Source: Thamnocephalis sphaerospora (lineage: Eukaryota > Zoopagomycota > Zoopagomycetes > Zoopagales > Sigmoideomycetaceae). Taken from it: a stretch of 26,487 nucleotides of DNA. The first letter of the stretch is position 1, and the number at the start of each line of letters is the position of its first letter. The notes under the pieces were generated by a model. The model saw only the letters and a list, made by a program, of their open reading frames with translations, searched no databases and was not told where the DNA came from. Positions 9,305-20,948 of the stretch are shown one piece after another. The position numbers were made by a program, and so were the translations under genes. Location of the stretch: assembly GCA_003614735.1 (NCBI GenBank), contig KZ992611.1:1-26487 (forward strand), written 5' to 3'.

Positions 9305-11253
9305 CTAAACAGCGCCTACCGGAGTGTCGTCCTCTGGGCGGGGCTTGCTTTCGACAGCGGGGACGTCTACAAACAGCGAGGCAACAAACGTAGTGACGGC
9401 TGCTGGAAGGAAGAGAATAAACGCTTGTCGAAAAGCGTACGTATCGTCGGCCTGCTGCTGCTGGTCAGCCGTTGTTATGGAACCGCTGGTGTTTTGCGAC
9501 GTCACAATTGCGCCACCAGCGCTATTGTTCAGCACAGCACCCATGATGGCAAGACCAAACACGCCGCCAATGACACGCGTAAATGTCACCAGCGCCGTAA
9601 CCACGGCCATGTCTAGGCACAGCACGCCGCCACCAGTGAGCCAATGTCGCTATAGAGCTTTGCGTGATAACCACATACCTCGACGGCCAGCGCAGGCCTG
9701 GGCTGCAAGCACTGAGGTTTGAATGCTAAGACCAATGCCAAATCCATAGATGACCAAAATGCCAATTTCCAGACCGATGCCTTCCCTCTGCTGCTCGCCG
9801 AGAAGAGTAGCAACTCCGCTGGCTATTATAAGAAATGCAGCACCAGCCGCCATCGAGACACGGTAAATCCACCGCCATGGAACTCGGGTGGCCAGAGTGC
9901 TAGTCACAAACGAAAGTATGGCTACCGTTAGGATGAGCGGGATAAGTGCTAGGCCAGAGTCGGTGGCGGAATATCGGTGCACACGCTATCCAAAAAGGGC
10001 GCCGTTAGCGCGGCGATCCTCATGCAGCTGTTTGCACGGTCATTTACCTGATAGTAGATGGGAAAGTAGTAGACAAGGCAGAAAAAGCACCAGCCCATAA
10101 AAAATACCGAAATCAGAATTGCCACAATGTTGCGATGGCGAAATAGTCGCCCAGGAATCAGGGGCTTTTTTCCTCCGCGACTCTCGCATCCCCAGCCTTC
10201 CCACCAGACGGTAATGGCAAGAAATACGGCGCCAACGCAAAAGAGCGCAATGACAGCCGGATGATCCCAAGGGTAGTCCTGACCGCCCCACGAGGTTGCC
10301 AGCAGCAGCGCCACATTGGTGGCAATGATGAGCAGCGACCCCGCCCAGTCGACGCGACGGATTTTGGCTCGTGCACTGCCAGGCACCGGTGGTAGGCGAA
10401 GTGCAAGCACCACCACCACCACTGTGATGGCGCCAATGGGCAGATTAACGTAAAAGGCCCAGCGCCATGTCAAATGGTCGGTGAAGAGGCCACCGATTAG
10501 TGGACCAATGATGCTGGATAGGGCAAAGATGGCACCGATGGCGCCTTGAAATTGACCACTACGCTTGGGTGCTACAATGTCTACATACCAGTGCCAGCGA
10601 TGCGATTAGTCTGCGCCTACTATGCTGTGTGTTCAAGCATCTTACCCGTCAAAATGATCAGAACAAGCGACATGAGTCCGGCACCGCCGATTCCAGCAAT
10701 GGCGCGAAAGACGATCAGCGCCACCATGGACCATGCCAGACCACAGCCCAGCGATCCGGCAAGAAATATGATGATGGCAATTAGAATGAGCGCGCGACGG
10801 CCAAAAATGTCCGAAAAGCGGCCATAGAGAGGCTGGAAGGCAGTGCTGGTCAGGAGATATGCGGTAGCCACCCACGATATCTGCTCGCGACCGCCAAACT
10901 CTTCCGCAATTCTCTCCACTGCAGTGGCCACAATCGTCTGGTCCAGTGCAGCCAGTAGAATAGCAAGAGCCAATCTAAATGCCGTTACTGATCGTCAGAT
11001 TTAGAACCGACGCGACATGGTATGCGGGCAGACTGACTGGCGCAGGCACTCACCCTACGAGTACCATGTAGAGCTCGCGTGTGGGAAGCTCGCGGCGCTG
11101 GTCGGCCGTCTGTGTCGTGCCCGTGCTGCATATGGACGCAGCTTTACCAATATCATCCTCTGCCGAAGCAACGGGCCCACATATTGTGTGGTCATCGCGT
11201 TCATCCGCATGCACGACCGACGCCATTGGATCCTCCCGCGCAGGGTCAGCCAT
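9305..11253 (-). CDS. DHA2-family (14-TM) MFS drug:H+ antiporter, copy 2
   Basis: Exons (minus): 11253-11054, 10974-10646, 10580-10048, 9985-9679 and 9612-9305; 558 residues. Introns are 62-79 nt. The start at 11253 (MADPAREDPMAS) is preferred; an in-frame ATG at 11319 would add 22 residues. Motif A is GRFSDIFGRR, motif C is LSSIIGPLIGG, and TWRWAFYVNLP follows. The TM1 motif keeps the conserved Asp (LDQTIVATA) but reads VERI where the family has LPTI. The C-terminal loop contains a DQQQQADD run before the last TM, and the tail is short and acidic (ESKPRPEDD). It lies 298 bp upstream of copy 1 on the same strand. Four shared intron phases and a second exon of 329 bp in both show tandem duplication. 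Substrate unknown. Confidence 0.9.
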
Positions 11254-12106
11254 ATTAGTAGTATGAAAGATACAAGTGGGGTATGAATTGCGGATATGCA
11301 GGGTGCCCGGTGAACGCAAACTACATGCAGGTCAGAGAAAAGCAGGGTTAGCAGAGTGTCGCAAGGAAAGGGACGCGCCGGCGCAGATGGCGATGACCGT
11401 GGGCAACGCCTGAACTTGAGCACGACAAAAGGATTCACAGTCAGAGATGTACGAAAAGAGATGGCGAGTACCATTGTGGCACACCATGGTCGTGGGAGCT
11501 GTAATGCATCGGATCTAGCCCTGGCAGCACACTCTGGCACAAGTCAAGACGGAGAGCGGCAGCGGCGGATTGCGTGACCATGTCTGTGACGCCGCATGGC
11601 AGAAATGCCACGCTAGCCAGCATTTGCGACTCATTATGCTGCCAGTGCAGATCCCGCACCGCCCTGCACAGACGGATGCGCTCAGCTACGGGAGCACGGC
11701 CTAGTTGAGCGCAAATGAGTAATAGAACGCTGAAATGGCGATTGTAGAAGGCACCATGATTGTAACGCCGCACATGATGCAACGCCAGGGTCTCATTATC
11801 CGACTTGCTCGGTAGCACGGGCATTTAAAGTGAACAGGCGGAACAAATTTTGTCCGCCAAGAGGCCTCGTCGCACTACGCCACACAGCGCTATACCCCCA
11901 TAACGGTACCGAATCGGGTAGGGACATTGGTATAGGCAAGGGCTACACCAAATGTATACTATGCCCTGCTTGCAGCACTGGTTAGCACGCATTACTACGA
12001 CGCCCTGCCATCCACTGCAGGAGTGCGTAAAGTGTACATTAGACGTGCAATGCAGTGTGTATTGGCGGGTTGTCTTTTTGCGATGTTAGCATCGGGCAGC
12101 CAGCGG
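11254..12106. other. Intergenic stretch upstream of the transporter pair
   Basis: No recognisable gene. Minus-strand frames of 127 codons (11824-11441) and 161 codons (11540-11055, overlapping transporter exon 1) have no domain and are taken as chance or 5' leader. The stretch should contain the promoter of the upstream transporter and the 3' end signals of DBP10's neighbour-facing side. Confidence 0.45.
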
Positions 12107-15100
12107 TTATTTCCGCTTGCCCTTGGTTGGCTTGTGACGGCCAGTCTTTGCGCGCCGGCGCTCCTTCAGTTCGCGCTCCTTGCGGATCTGGTGCACGTTC
12201 TTCAGGTCGCTCTTTACCGGGACAGCAGGCTTTTTGGCACCGGCCGCGGCTGCCTTGTCTCCGTCGCCCGCCCGCTTGCGCAGCTTCTTCTGCTGTCGCT
12301 CAAAGCCTACGTGCTTCTGGTCCACCTCCTTGGGCGCCTCTGTGCGGTTATGGCGATAGCGCTTCCGGCCGACGCGGCCGCCCGCCAGCTCCTGCTCGCC
12401 CACACGCGGAATGTTGATTCTTGTCTTCTCCTGCCACTCGTTGTACCGGCCACTCTTGTAGGTGGCTGGAATCAACGCACCACTCTCGGTGCGCACCATC
12501 TTCTTGTTGTCGGCACCAATGCCAGTGCCCTGGACAAACTTTTTCTTCTTCGCGTCCCAACGCAACTTGCTCCGCTTGCTCTTCATCTCATCCTCATCCT
12601 CGCCAGTAAAGTCCAACACTGCACCGCGCGCCTGCTCGGTGAATGTGCCCTGCTGCGTCATCGAGTAGCCCTTTTCCGTGTTGGCATCCTTTTGGTAGTG
12701 CGACATGTAAAACTCTTCGTCGCGCGCTGTACGGCGCGTCTTTCTCTGCTTCATGCCATCTGCCGTGCCATGCCGGTCATTAGTTGTGCCATAAACACAG
12801 AGACGCCACCTTTGTTATCGACCACTTACTGCTCGATGTGGCGGCCGGCAGCTTGAAAGCAGCTTGAAGTGTTTTTTCGTCAGCCTGCTCAACCACATGG
12901 GTTCCGGGCTCGGTATCTTCGATCAGTGCAGCGGCCGCCTCGGCCACGGCCTTTTTGACGCGCACTGCCTCAATCTTTGCGCCCACCACGGCCCGTCGTT
13001 GCCGCACCACCTGCGCAGCCTCGTTGGTCTTGCCGCGGTTGCCAATCTCAAAGATGGTCTAGCAAGCCGACGCAGTTGTAAGCGTACAGGCACAAGTACG
13101 AATGTGCAGCGTTCGGACTTACCTCGTTGGGGCGGAAGTTTGAAATGGCAGCAACCAGATTTGCTCGCGCACTCTCCAGACTACCGCTCATCTTATCGGC
13201 TACATTGGCGTTACGCGTTAGAAGACGCCGCATTGTTTGCACCATTTTCGATTACCCACCAAGCAACGGATGCGTTTCCGGGTATGCTTTGTCGCTCAAC
13301 AGTTCCTTGGAGCGTTTGTAGCTTTCAGCAGCCGCACGTCCTCGGCTGCGATAGTACATGCGGTAGGCATTCTGCACTACGCCCTGCATACCGTGCACTT
13401 CGGTATCATCCTCGATTTGCCGCTGCACCCACTCTACATCATCCTCCAGCAGCGCACGCGGCAGCGTTCCCAGAACCATCTCGCCGGCATAGTCGACGGC
13501 CTGGCCTGCACGCGTGCCAAGACGCAGCGGCCGTGCAAGAAATAGGTGCAGGTCCACCAGGAAGGGCAGCTCGTTCGGCGCAATCAGCGAGTATGCCCAG
13601 CCACGACGACCGGCACGCGCAGCACGGCCGACACGATGAACAAACACCTTGCTGCCGTCGACAAAGTCATAGTTGATCACATTCTCCAGAACTGGAATAT
13701 CAATACCGCGGGCAGCCACGTCTGTCACCACCAGTATACCCGTGAGACCACGACGGAAGTTGTCAATCTGCTGACGACGGGCTACCTGGTCCAACGAGCC
13801 ATAGATATAGGAGACGGCGTAACCGGAACGCGACAATAGGCCGGAGATGTACTCGACGTGGTGCTTGGTGGCAACAAACACGATCGTTTGATGCTCAATC
13901 TTGCCTCGGCCGTGGTCACCGACACCTTCGCCAGCATCGTCATCATCGTCCTCCTCGCCATTGCTCTGGCCCTTCTTCGTCTTCTTCGTTTTCTTCTTCT
14001 TCTTCTTCTTCTCGCCACCCTTTGCGCTGGCCAGCAAGCTGCCGGTCAGCGGTGCCTTGATTACATCGCGAAGCAAATACAGCAGCGCTGCTTCCTTTTC
14101 TTCCTGCTTGAGTGCAAAAAAGGCCATCTTTGCACAGGAACACCCGACAAATAAGACTCGGTTACAGCAACACTATGCGCCTGCGCGCTACCCGCTCACC
14201 TCCAGGTCGCTACTGATCTTGGTGTCGGCATCTAGACGGACAAGCGTCGGATCTTGCAGACCCGCTTTAGCAAAGTCCACAAGCATCTTGGGCAATGTGG
14301 CGGAGAACAGCAGCGTTTGCCGCGATGGCGGCAGCCTATGAAGAATTTCGTGCAGCTGGACAGAGAAGCCCATCTCGAAAAGACTACCAAGCAAAGTAAA
14401 ACGATGGCGCGACAACATAGGCATAAGCAATCTGCCCCAGCAGCAACACGCTATTGCCTCAAACGTACCGATCCGCTTCATCAAACACCATATACTCTAC
14501 AGTGCGCAGATCCAGCTCCATCTCCACCATCAAATGCAACAAACGACCTGGTGTTGCAATCAGGCTGAGCGCACAAAGGCAAAGACAGTACGGTCAGTCA
14601 CCGCAACTAGAACGAGCAAGCTACTGTGCAAACACGTTCTACCTACATGTCTGGATTGCTTGCAATCATGCGGAATTGATCCTCCAAACTGTCGCCACCC
14701 ACAATGACGCAGCTGCGCAGATCCGTGAAGCGTGCCAAGTCCCGCGTCGCCTTTTGCGTCTGCATCGCCAACTCACGACTGGGCGACAGCACAATGGCGC
14801 GCGCGCCCACCTATCCGACCATACATGCATACAATGTCAGCTCATCGCCCGTAACAGCCAGCAGCACGATGCCTCAACTACACAGCCGCATACCTTGGCA
14901 GAATGTGACTTGAGTCGCTCCAACATCGGGATCAAGAAAGCCGCCGTCTTGCCGGAACCAGTACGCGCCATGCCCACCACATCGTTGCCCTCCATCACCA
15001 GCGGAATACACTTGCGCTGAATCGGTGTCGGCACCTTGTAGCCCTTTTTTAGGACCGCGTTAAAGATGGGCTTGGTTAGACCTAAAGTGGGCGTTACATA

Positions 15101-15611
15101 GCGGCAGCGCGTGAGTTGGCAGGCGACGACGAGAGCATGCGTCCGCACAACACATACCCATGGACTGGAAGCCACCCGATTTTTTCTTCTTTTTGTTGCT
15201 GTTCTGCATCTGATGCGCAATAAACGCCTCGTCATCGTCGCCGTCGTCGTCGTCCATATCCTCGTCTTTGTCGCTGTCGTCATCGCTATCGTCGCCACCG
15301 GTTGCGCCGCGCTTAGTCCTCGACGACTTGCTTGTCTTTTCTCCGCGCGCCTTTGGAATCAGTGCGCTTGCCACATCCATGTCAAAATCCGAATCGTCGC
15401 TAGCGCTGTCGGCATCGCTGTCATTGCCGTCCAGTCCCAAAAAGTCGCTGTCGTCGTCGTAGGCTGCGGGCTCGTTGGCGCTTTCTTCGCTTGAATCCTC
15501 GCCGGCAGCCGCGAGCTGCACATCCGACGCATCCGACCCGTCCGACACCAGCTCCAGCTCCTTCTCCTCGGCCGACATTGGCCGCTTGCGGCGAACAGTC
15601 TTTCGTGCCAT
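12107..15611 (-). CDS. DBP10: ATP-dependent RNA helicase Dbp10 (DDX54 family)
   Basis: Exons (minus): 15611-15158, 15081-14894, 14810-14647, 14564-14469, 14383-14200, 14127-13256, 13180-13123, 13058-12830 and 12759-12107; 965 residues, close to the yeast protein. It is a nucleolar DEAD-box helicase for 60S pre-ribosome maturation. An Asp/Glu/Ser-rich N-terminal tail (1-150) precedes the helicase core: Q motif GYKVPTPIQ, motif I ARTGSGKT (190-197), PSRELA, TPGR, DEAD (297-300), SAT (328-330), ARGIDIP and HRVGR (526-530). All catalytic motifs are present. The C-terminus carries the Dbp10 hallmark '[20 protein letters not shown]' and a Lys/Arg-rich tail. A Lys-then-Asp-rich insert (~395-440) separates the two RecA lobes. 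The start is fixed by the ATG in GCCATGGC context. It is divergent from the carrier gene at 16491. Confidence 0.95.
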
Positions 15612-16490
15612 GGCGTCAGTGGGGTGCGTGTATAAATGCGGAACACAAACAACTAGCTGAGCATTAAGCCACGATGGCAAAAGAGCAAGAAAAAGAAAAA
15701 GCACAGCAGGTCTACTTGCTGTTTGGGCTGATATTAGAGCATCTTTTGATCTGCCATTTCGGTTTAATAATGGCCATACTAATTAGGCGGCCGTTCACAC
15801 GACACCCGTCGTTCCGACGTTGGTGCAAAACCCTGGGCAGGCGCACGCGCGCACGCATTCTCGCACACTTTTAAACATGTACCGGGCAGTATCAAACAGC
15901 AAAGCATTTGTCAAGCGTCTTACGTGAAAAGTGGTCGCCTTTGCAGCCCCATGCGCAGCATTGCGGTCTTCGGCAAGAGGCGAGCCGGTGACGCGCTTAT
16001 CAGTGCGCATCATCGGAATTACCTGCCGCGGTTGGGTAGAAGCAGTCCTGGGCACAAAGACAAGCCGGCTGCCTATGGTGTAGGTACGCGTACATGGTCA
16101 GCTGCCATGCTGAATACCATGCTCAACCAGGTGCGCGCAGGTAACATTGAGCAGCTTGCACAAGCATAGATGCGCCGTTTGACCAGTCCTACCTTGATCA
16201 AGCGGATGTAGCTCCTTCCCCGCAAGGATTCCAAAGAGGACGGAACGCTTGTTTGCCGACACGCATTCCCATACACAGTCAAAGCGTTCCCGCTTGTTTA
16301 CCCGTTCGCGGAGAGCATGTAGGCCAGCGGTGGGAAGCCGAAGGGTGTGACCAGACCGGCAACGGGACTAATATTCACCATTGCCGCGTGCCTCCGAGCC
16401 CCACCGGCGCACGCGTTTCTTTCCCGTCATTGCAATTGCTCTCCACCACGCAGACCACCACATCATTGCCACCTCTCAGTCTATCTCGCC
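15612..16490. other. Divergent promoter region between DBP10 and the carrier gene, with an unresolved small frame
   Basis: Both flanking genes should be driven from here. The last ~80 bases before the carrier ATG are pyrimidine-rich, as expected for a 5' leader. Between about 15795 and 16170 both strands are open: plus 15924-16169 (81 codons, ending NTMLNQVRAGNIEQLAQA) and minus 16055-~15930 (containing PRQVIPMMRTDKRVTGS and a possible GTAAGA donor). Both look somewhat coding-like in base composition. I recognise neither, and no splice model is compelling, so I do not call a gene. Confidence 0.4.
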
Positions 16491-17549
16491 ATGGCCGCCT
16501 CGAAGCAAGCTTTGTCACCATTTGGAAATGCAGTCGCCGGTGCTGGCGGCGCTATCTTTTCGCTGATTTGCGTCTATCCGCTGGATATGTACGTACTGCG
16601 CTTGTCCACGCCGATAGTCCTAGGTCGGTGGCTAATCCAGCGAGCGTGCATGTAGTGTCAAGACCAAGCTACAGGTGCAGTCGTCCACCAGTCCGGTCAA
16701 GTATCAGTCCACCCAGCATGCGCTGCAAACTATCTTCAAGGAAGAGGGTTTTCGTGGCCTGTACGCCGGTCTACCGGCTGGCCTGCTTGGTGTAGCGTCG
16801 ACCAATTTCGCGTACTTTTATTGGTACTCTGCGCTGCGCGGTGGCTACCGCTCCTATATGAACAAGCACATTAGCACGGCCTGGGAGCTGTTGCTAGGCG
16901 CAGGTGCAGGCGCGCTTGCGCAGCTCTTCACCATCCCCGTGTCGGTGGTGGTGACGCGCCAGCAGACGATGCAGCCCAAGGACCGCAAGAGCTTCTTTGG
17001 TACCTGGTGGGAAATTGTCGACGAAGACGGCTGGACTGGTCTGTGGCGCGGTCTGCGCCCATCTCTGGTGCTGGTGGTGAACCCATCCATCACCTATGGC
17101 GCATTCGAGAAGCTCAAGGATACGTGGCTAAATCGCGTCGGCCGCTCGCAGCTGACCAGCCTGGAGGTGTTTATGGTGGGCGCGCTGGCCAAGACCATCG
17201 CCACCGTGGTCACCTACCCGTACATCATGGCCAAGGTGCGGATGCAGTGGAAGCCGTCGCGTGAAGAGCATGCCGCCGGCAAGGCAGTGCGGTATCGCAG
17301 CGCCGTGCATGTGCTGAAGCGGACATACAAGACAGAGGGTCTTCGCGGTTGGTACAACGTAAGTTGGCGTGATGGTCGCGTGCTTGGACGTTTAACCTGC
17401 TAACGCGCCTTTGTGCGTTGCTGCAGGGCATGCAAGCGCAGATCAGCAAGGCAGTTCTCTCGCAGGCACTCCTCATGATGATCAAGGAGAAGCTCACCCT
17501 GTACACTATCTTGCTATTTGCGCTATTGCGCCGGACATCGCACGCCTAG
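16491..17549 (+). CDS. ANT1: Peroxisomal-type adenine nucleotide carrier (SLC25A17/Ant1/PMP47-like)
   Basis: Exons 16491-16588, 16656-17358 and 17427-17549; 307 residues, the usual length of PMP34/Ant1 proteins. It is a mitochondrial-carrier-family protein predicted to import ATP in exchange for AMP across the peroxisomal membrane for fatty-acid activation. Three carrier repeats are visible. Signature sites are YPLDIVKTKLQ (repeat 1), the degenerate IPVSVVVTRQQ (repeat 2, as in this subfamily) and TYPYIMAKVRMQ (repeat 3). The EEGFRGLYAG and DEDGWTGLWRG helices follow repeats 1 and 2. The last exon, GMQAQISKAVLSQALL, matches the sixth helix of this subfamily. The start ATG lies in CGCCATGGC context. 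Introns are 67 and 68 nt. Carrier family is certain; peroxisomal rather than mitochondrial location is inferred from subfamily resemblance. Confidence 0.85.
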
Positions 17550-17708
17550 CTGCGATGAGCCTGTATTGCTCTCTACCAAGACTGGCGAAGCTGTCGCTGA
17601 CGTTGTGTATACATGGCGGCGGGTAGTTTGTGGCTAAAAATGCAATAATGATGGCCAAATATATTGGCCCACTTATCCCTACTCCACTCTTTGTCGTGTT
17701 CTATGCCA

Positions 17709-19267
17709 ATGGAGCATCAGCAGTCGAATCAGGCCAAGGAGAGTGCAGCCGAGCCAACTGCTCCGTCAGCGGTGGCAGAAACGGCGGCGGAAGCGGTGAC
17801 AGACGAGACTTTGCCAGGTGGCGCGCCTTCCCCGTCGTCGGCGTCCATGTAAGGGGCGCTGATCGCCTCGCGCAAGTCCACGCTCATTACTTATGAAACG
17901 AGGTCTACTGCGCAGGGCCGAAGTCGTAGGCGTTCTACAGCAAAGTGTAGCCGGCGTGCAAAGCTCATTCACGCATGTGTACGCGGTAGGTTGAGTGTGA
18001 GGGTTGTCGCGCACTGCACAGGTGACGTGGACTCATGTGCTCGCAGACGCTAGCCACTAGTCTGAAGCAAAGCGCTGAGATGGCGCAGTCGATGAACATG
18101 GTCATGGAGCAGTTTATGATATCGAATCTGAAGATATGTGCGTAGGGATGGGCGGCAGCCGTGACAGCGGCAGTGGCCCTACTAATCAGCTGGCGTCTAT
18201 AGACACTACGATTGTCCCGCGCGTGTCTGGCGCTACTGGGCCAACGCTGAAGCTTCGGATGGTCAACACCGGTCCATTTCCTATTCCACAGATTTCCTGT
18301 GCTATTCAGTTTACGAAGCGCAGCGAGGAAGAGGTAGGCCGCACCGGCGTATGGTAATGCTGCTGTATGTAGCGCGCTAACGATCGCATACCGTTGACTA
18401 CATCCTGGTAGACCACGTCGTGCATAAGCATATCGCGTCCCGCACTGCCACAGGCAGAGCACGCTTCATCGTAAGCAAAAGAACGTGCGATTGCTCTGTT
18501 TGCGACGTCTCATCAGATCCTGGCCTGTAATAGATCAACGCAGGTAGATCTACTTGCAACCAAGGATGCGGCACCAGCACCGCCATGTGCACTCCATCCA
18601 CGCCAGCAGATGACAGACACGGTCCTTTTAACGCCAGATCAACTTGGCCAGGTAAGCAAGTGAAGTACAGCGTATAGTCTCGTCCATTGATGGTCGCTTA
18701 CGAGTCGGCACTTTTAGTTCAATGGCAAAGTGATTGCCAGCTTTCCGTCCCCTGGCAGTGGTCGTCAGCTGACGGTGGTGCATGCATTTGGCGTCTATTT
18801 AATCGACCAGGTACCGTAGCACCCATGCATGTCCATCCGTATCGTGCTAATGCAATGTAATCCATAGTGCATGCGCCTTTCTCCTGCTCCTGCGACAGAT
18901 GCACATCTGGCGACACCTGGAGCAACCACACATGACTGCTCACTATCGCTGGCCGTGTTGCGCGATGTATTGCGCACACCACCGTGCGATGGTCTGGGTG
19001 TCGGTGCCACGTTTGCCTTTCTTCTGCAGGTAGGCTTGCTTGGACGGATTGCTTATGCATCAAGAGACTAACTTGATAATGCTGGTGACCTAGCCCGAGG
19101 CAACAAGCGATGGCAAGGACGACGGCGTGTTTGGCCGTATTGAGGCGGTGGCGGCGGATCAGTGTACGGCGCATTGCACGCTTACACAAACAGGGCCAAT
19201 GTCGACAGCAGCTGCAATGCTGGAGCGTATCGCTCAAGAGTTGGTGGCACTTGCCGATCGCACCTGA
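17709..19267 (+). CDS. Nine-exon protein of unrecognised family
   Basis: Model: 17709-17848, 17916-17985, 18047-18137, 18203-18333, 18412-18470, 18534-18651, 18718-18810, 18868-19029 and 19094-19267; 345 residues. All phases agree and introns are 57-78 nt; several have CTAAT/CTAAC branch sites, such as CTACTAATCAG before 18203. I do not know the family. In order there is an Ala/Glu/Ser/Pro-rich disordered N-terminus (1-46), a helical coiled-coil stretch (VGVLQQSVAGVQ to MEQFMISNLK, ~48-100), then beta-rich sequence containing 'LRMVNTGPFPIPQISC', reminiscent of an adaptin-ear-like sandwich. A conserved-looking block follows, 'IASFPSPGSGRQLTVVHAF'-GVYLIDQ, and a C-terminal helix (AAAMLERIAQELVALADRT). 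There is no membrane segment or signal peptide. The small fifth exon is the least certain; skipping it would need a 200-nt intron. AIM41 starts 89 bp downstream on the same strand. Confidence 0.7.
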
Positions 19268-19356
19268 TGCCATAATAGACGCGTTTTTTTGGTTGTTACT
19301 CGACCCGGGATTGTCCGCCACCTTCTGTGCCTGCACACTTGTTTGCAATCCACGCC

Positions 19357-20002
19357 ATGAACACCGCCCCACGTCTACTGCTACGTCTGCGTGCGACAGC
19401 CCGCCCGGCTGCGTTCGCTAGTCGCTATACTCTGCTACGCGCCACGCTGTCTTCTTCGACGGCCGATGGACAGAGTAAGCTACCTTGTGCGCCTTGCGCT
19501 GAGCTTCAGTCTAACGAATCTGCCCTGGCCAGGTGCGCACCCGTTGCTGACTCGCCTGCGTGACGACATAAAGCAGGCTATGCGTGCCAAGGACAAGGCG
19601 CGCACAGCGCTTATCAGGGCGGTGGTGGCAGACGTGACCTATGCGGAAAAGAACGCCACCAACGAGCAGGCTGCCGCACAGGCGCTTGAGGATGCGGGCG
19701 TGATCGTGGCGCTGCAGCGTGCCGTCAAGAAGCGGCGCGAAGCCGTCGATGCATACGTGACTGCCGGACGCGAGGATCTGGCTGAAAAGGAGCGCGCTGA
19801 AGTGGAGGTGCTCAATACCTATCTGCCGCAGCAATGGTCACGCGAGGCGATCCGTGAGGAGGTGGTGCGCGCCGTTGCTGAGGTGGGCGCCACAAGCGTC
19901 AAGGACATGGGCAAGGTGATGCGTGTCGTGCGTGTTCCGGCCGGCAGCGCTCCAAAGCAGACTATTGCTGAGGTGACCAAGGAGGTGCTTGCTTCGTCCT
20001 AA
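19357..20002 (+). CDS. AIM41: Aim41-like mitochondrial YqeY-domain protein
   Basis: Exons 19357-19474 and 19533-20002, with an intron of 58 nt carrying CTAAC; 195 residues. The N-terminus (MNTAPRLLLRLRATARPAAF) is rich in Arg and hydrophobic residues with no acids, a typical mitochondrial targeting sequence. The rest is a full YqeY/GatB-tail-like domain: LLTRLRDDIKQAMRAKDKARTALIR, KKRREAVDAYVTAGREDLA, 'EKERAEVEVLNTYLPQQ' and 'DMGKVMRVV'. This domain occurs as the tRNA-binding tail of GatB and alone in bacterial YqeY and fungal Aim41. Its precise role in mitochondria is not established, and a link to aminoacyl-tRNA amidation is only suggestive. The short gap to the upstream gene indicates a compact arrangement. 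Confidence 0.9.
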
Positions 20003-20948
20003 GCTGGTTGATTTCTGCTTGACATCCACTGCCAGCAGACGCCATGGTGCTTGTCGACACGTGCATCGCGAGGTTCATGTGAAGCAATAGACCAAGTGAA
20101 CTTAACATGCTCACTCGCAACGCGTTTACCAGTGGCTGTTGACGGCACCCGCTACCAGCGTGAACAAGTCGTCTTTCCGCGAATACGCATCACAGCTTGG
20201 CAGTGACTAGTACTCGGCAAACACGCTGTCTCTAATTTGGGTTGGCACTGCTGCAGCGTGTGCCTAACGTGAAATGCAGTGGCCGGCAGACAAAGCACAA
20301 AAATCAGCCAGTCAGGGTAAGATCAGTAGAATGCAGTCAAGTTGGCCGAATGCCCAATTGGATCAATGACTATGTTGGTACACATTATCAGCATGCAGTA
20401 GATTGAACGCGAAAAACGGTGCACTACGGCACATGCGCTGCCAAAGGTGTAACCATCTGCTGTTTTTGTTGTGACATGTACCTTGGTTCATCGGCAGCAG
20501 CGATTATGATGGAGCATGGGATAGCGTGCAGCTGCAGATCTTTGCGGTGTTTAGCGTAAAAACACATTCGGCAAGAAAAGACAGTATGCGCTGCATAACA
20601 CTAGCTGCTTTACCGCTACGGCCGTGCTGGCCTATGCGAGCATATGCATGCCTGGTGCCAGGACTGTGTAGCATGTGGCATTACATGACCGCCGAATGTC
20701 GTTATGCACCCTTACAGTTTCTACTGTTTACAGTCATTGTTGCGCAAACAGCAGACCAATCAATGGGCAATTCATGCGAATAGTGCCGTTATATGCCCAG
20801 TGGCCATCGCTGCGTTCCCACCCCCGCAACAACGTTCCTCTTGCTCTTCGCTACTACTGCTTGCTACCGTTGGTTCTCCCTAGTTTGAGCCACTCGGTTG
20901 TCCTACCCCGTTAGCACCAACACACACACTCGCCCCACTCTAGCCAGC
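20003..20948. other. Long 5' region of the alpha-tubulin gene
   Basis: No gene seen. One plus-strand frame of 85 codons (20526-20783) has no domain. The last 130 bases before the tubulin ATG are strongly pyrimidine-rich with CAACAAC/ACACACAC runs and lack ATG, typical of the leader of a highly expressed fungal gene. A GTTAGC near 20910 could be a splice donor only if the leader were longer; I see no need for a leader intron. Confidence 0.5.

Noticed and set aside
12023-12856. 277-codon plus-strand frame, and another at 12864-13676
   Set aside because: Both lie opposite DBP10 exons 6-9, whose family motifs and splice phases are consistent on the minus strand.
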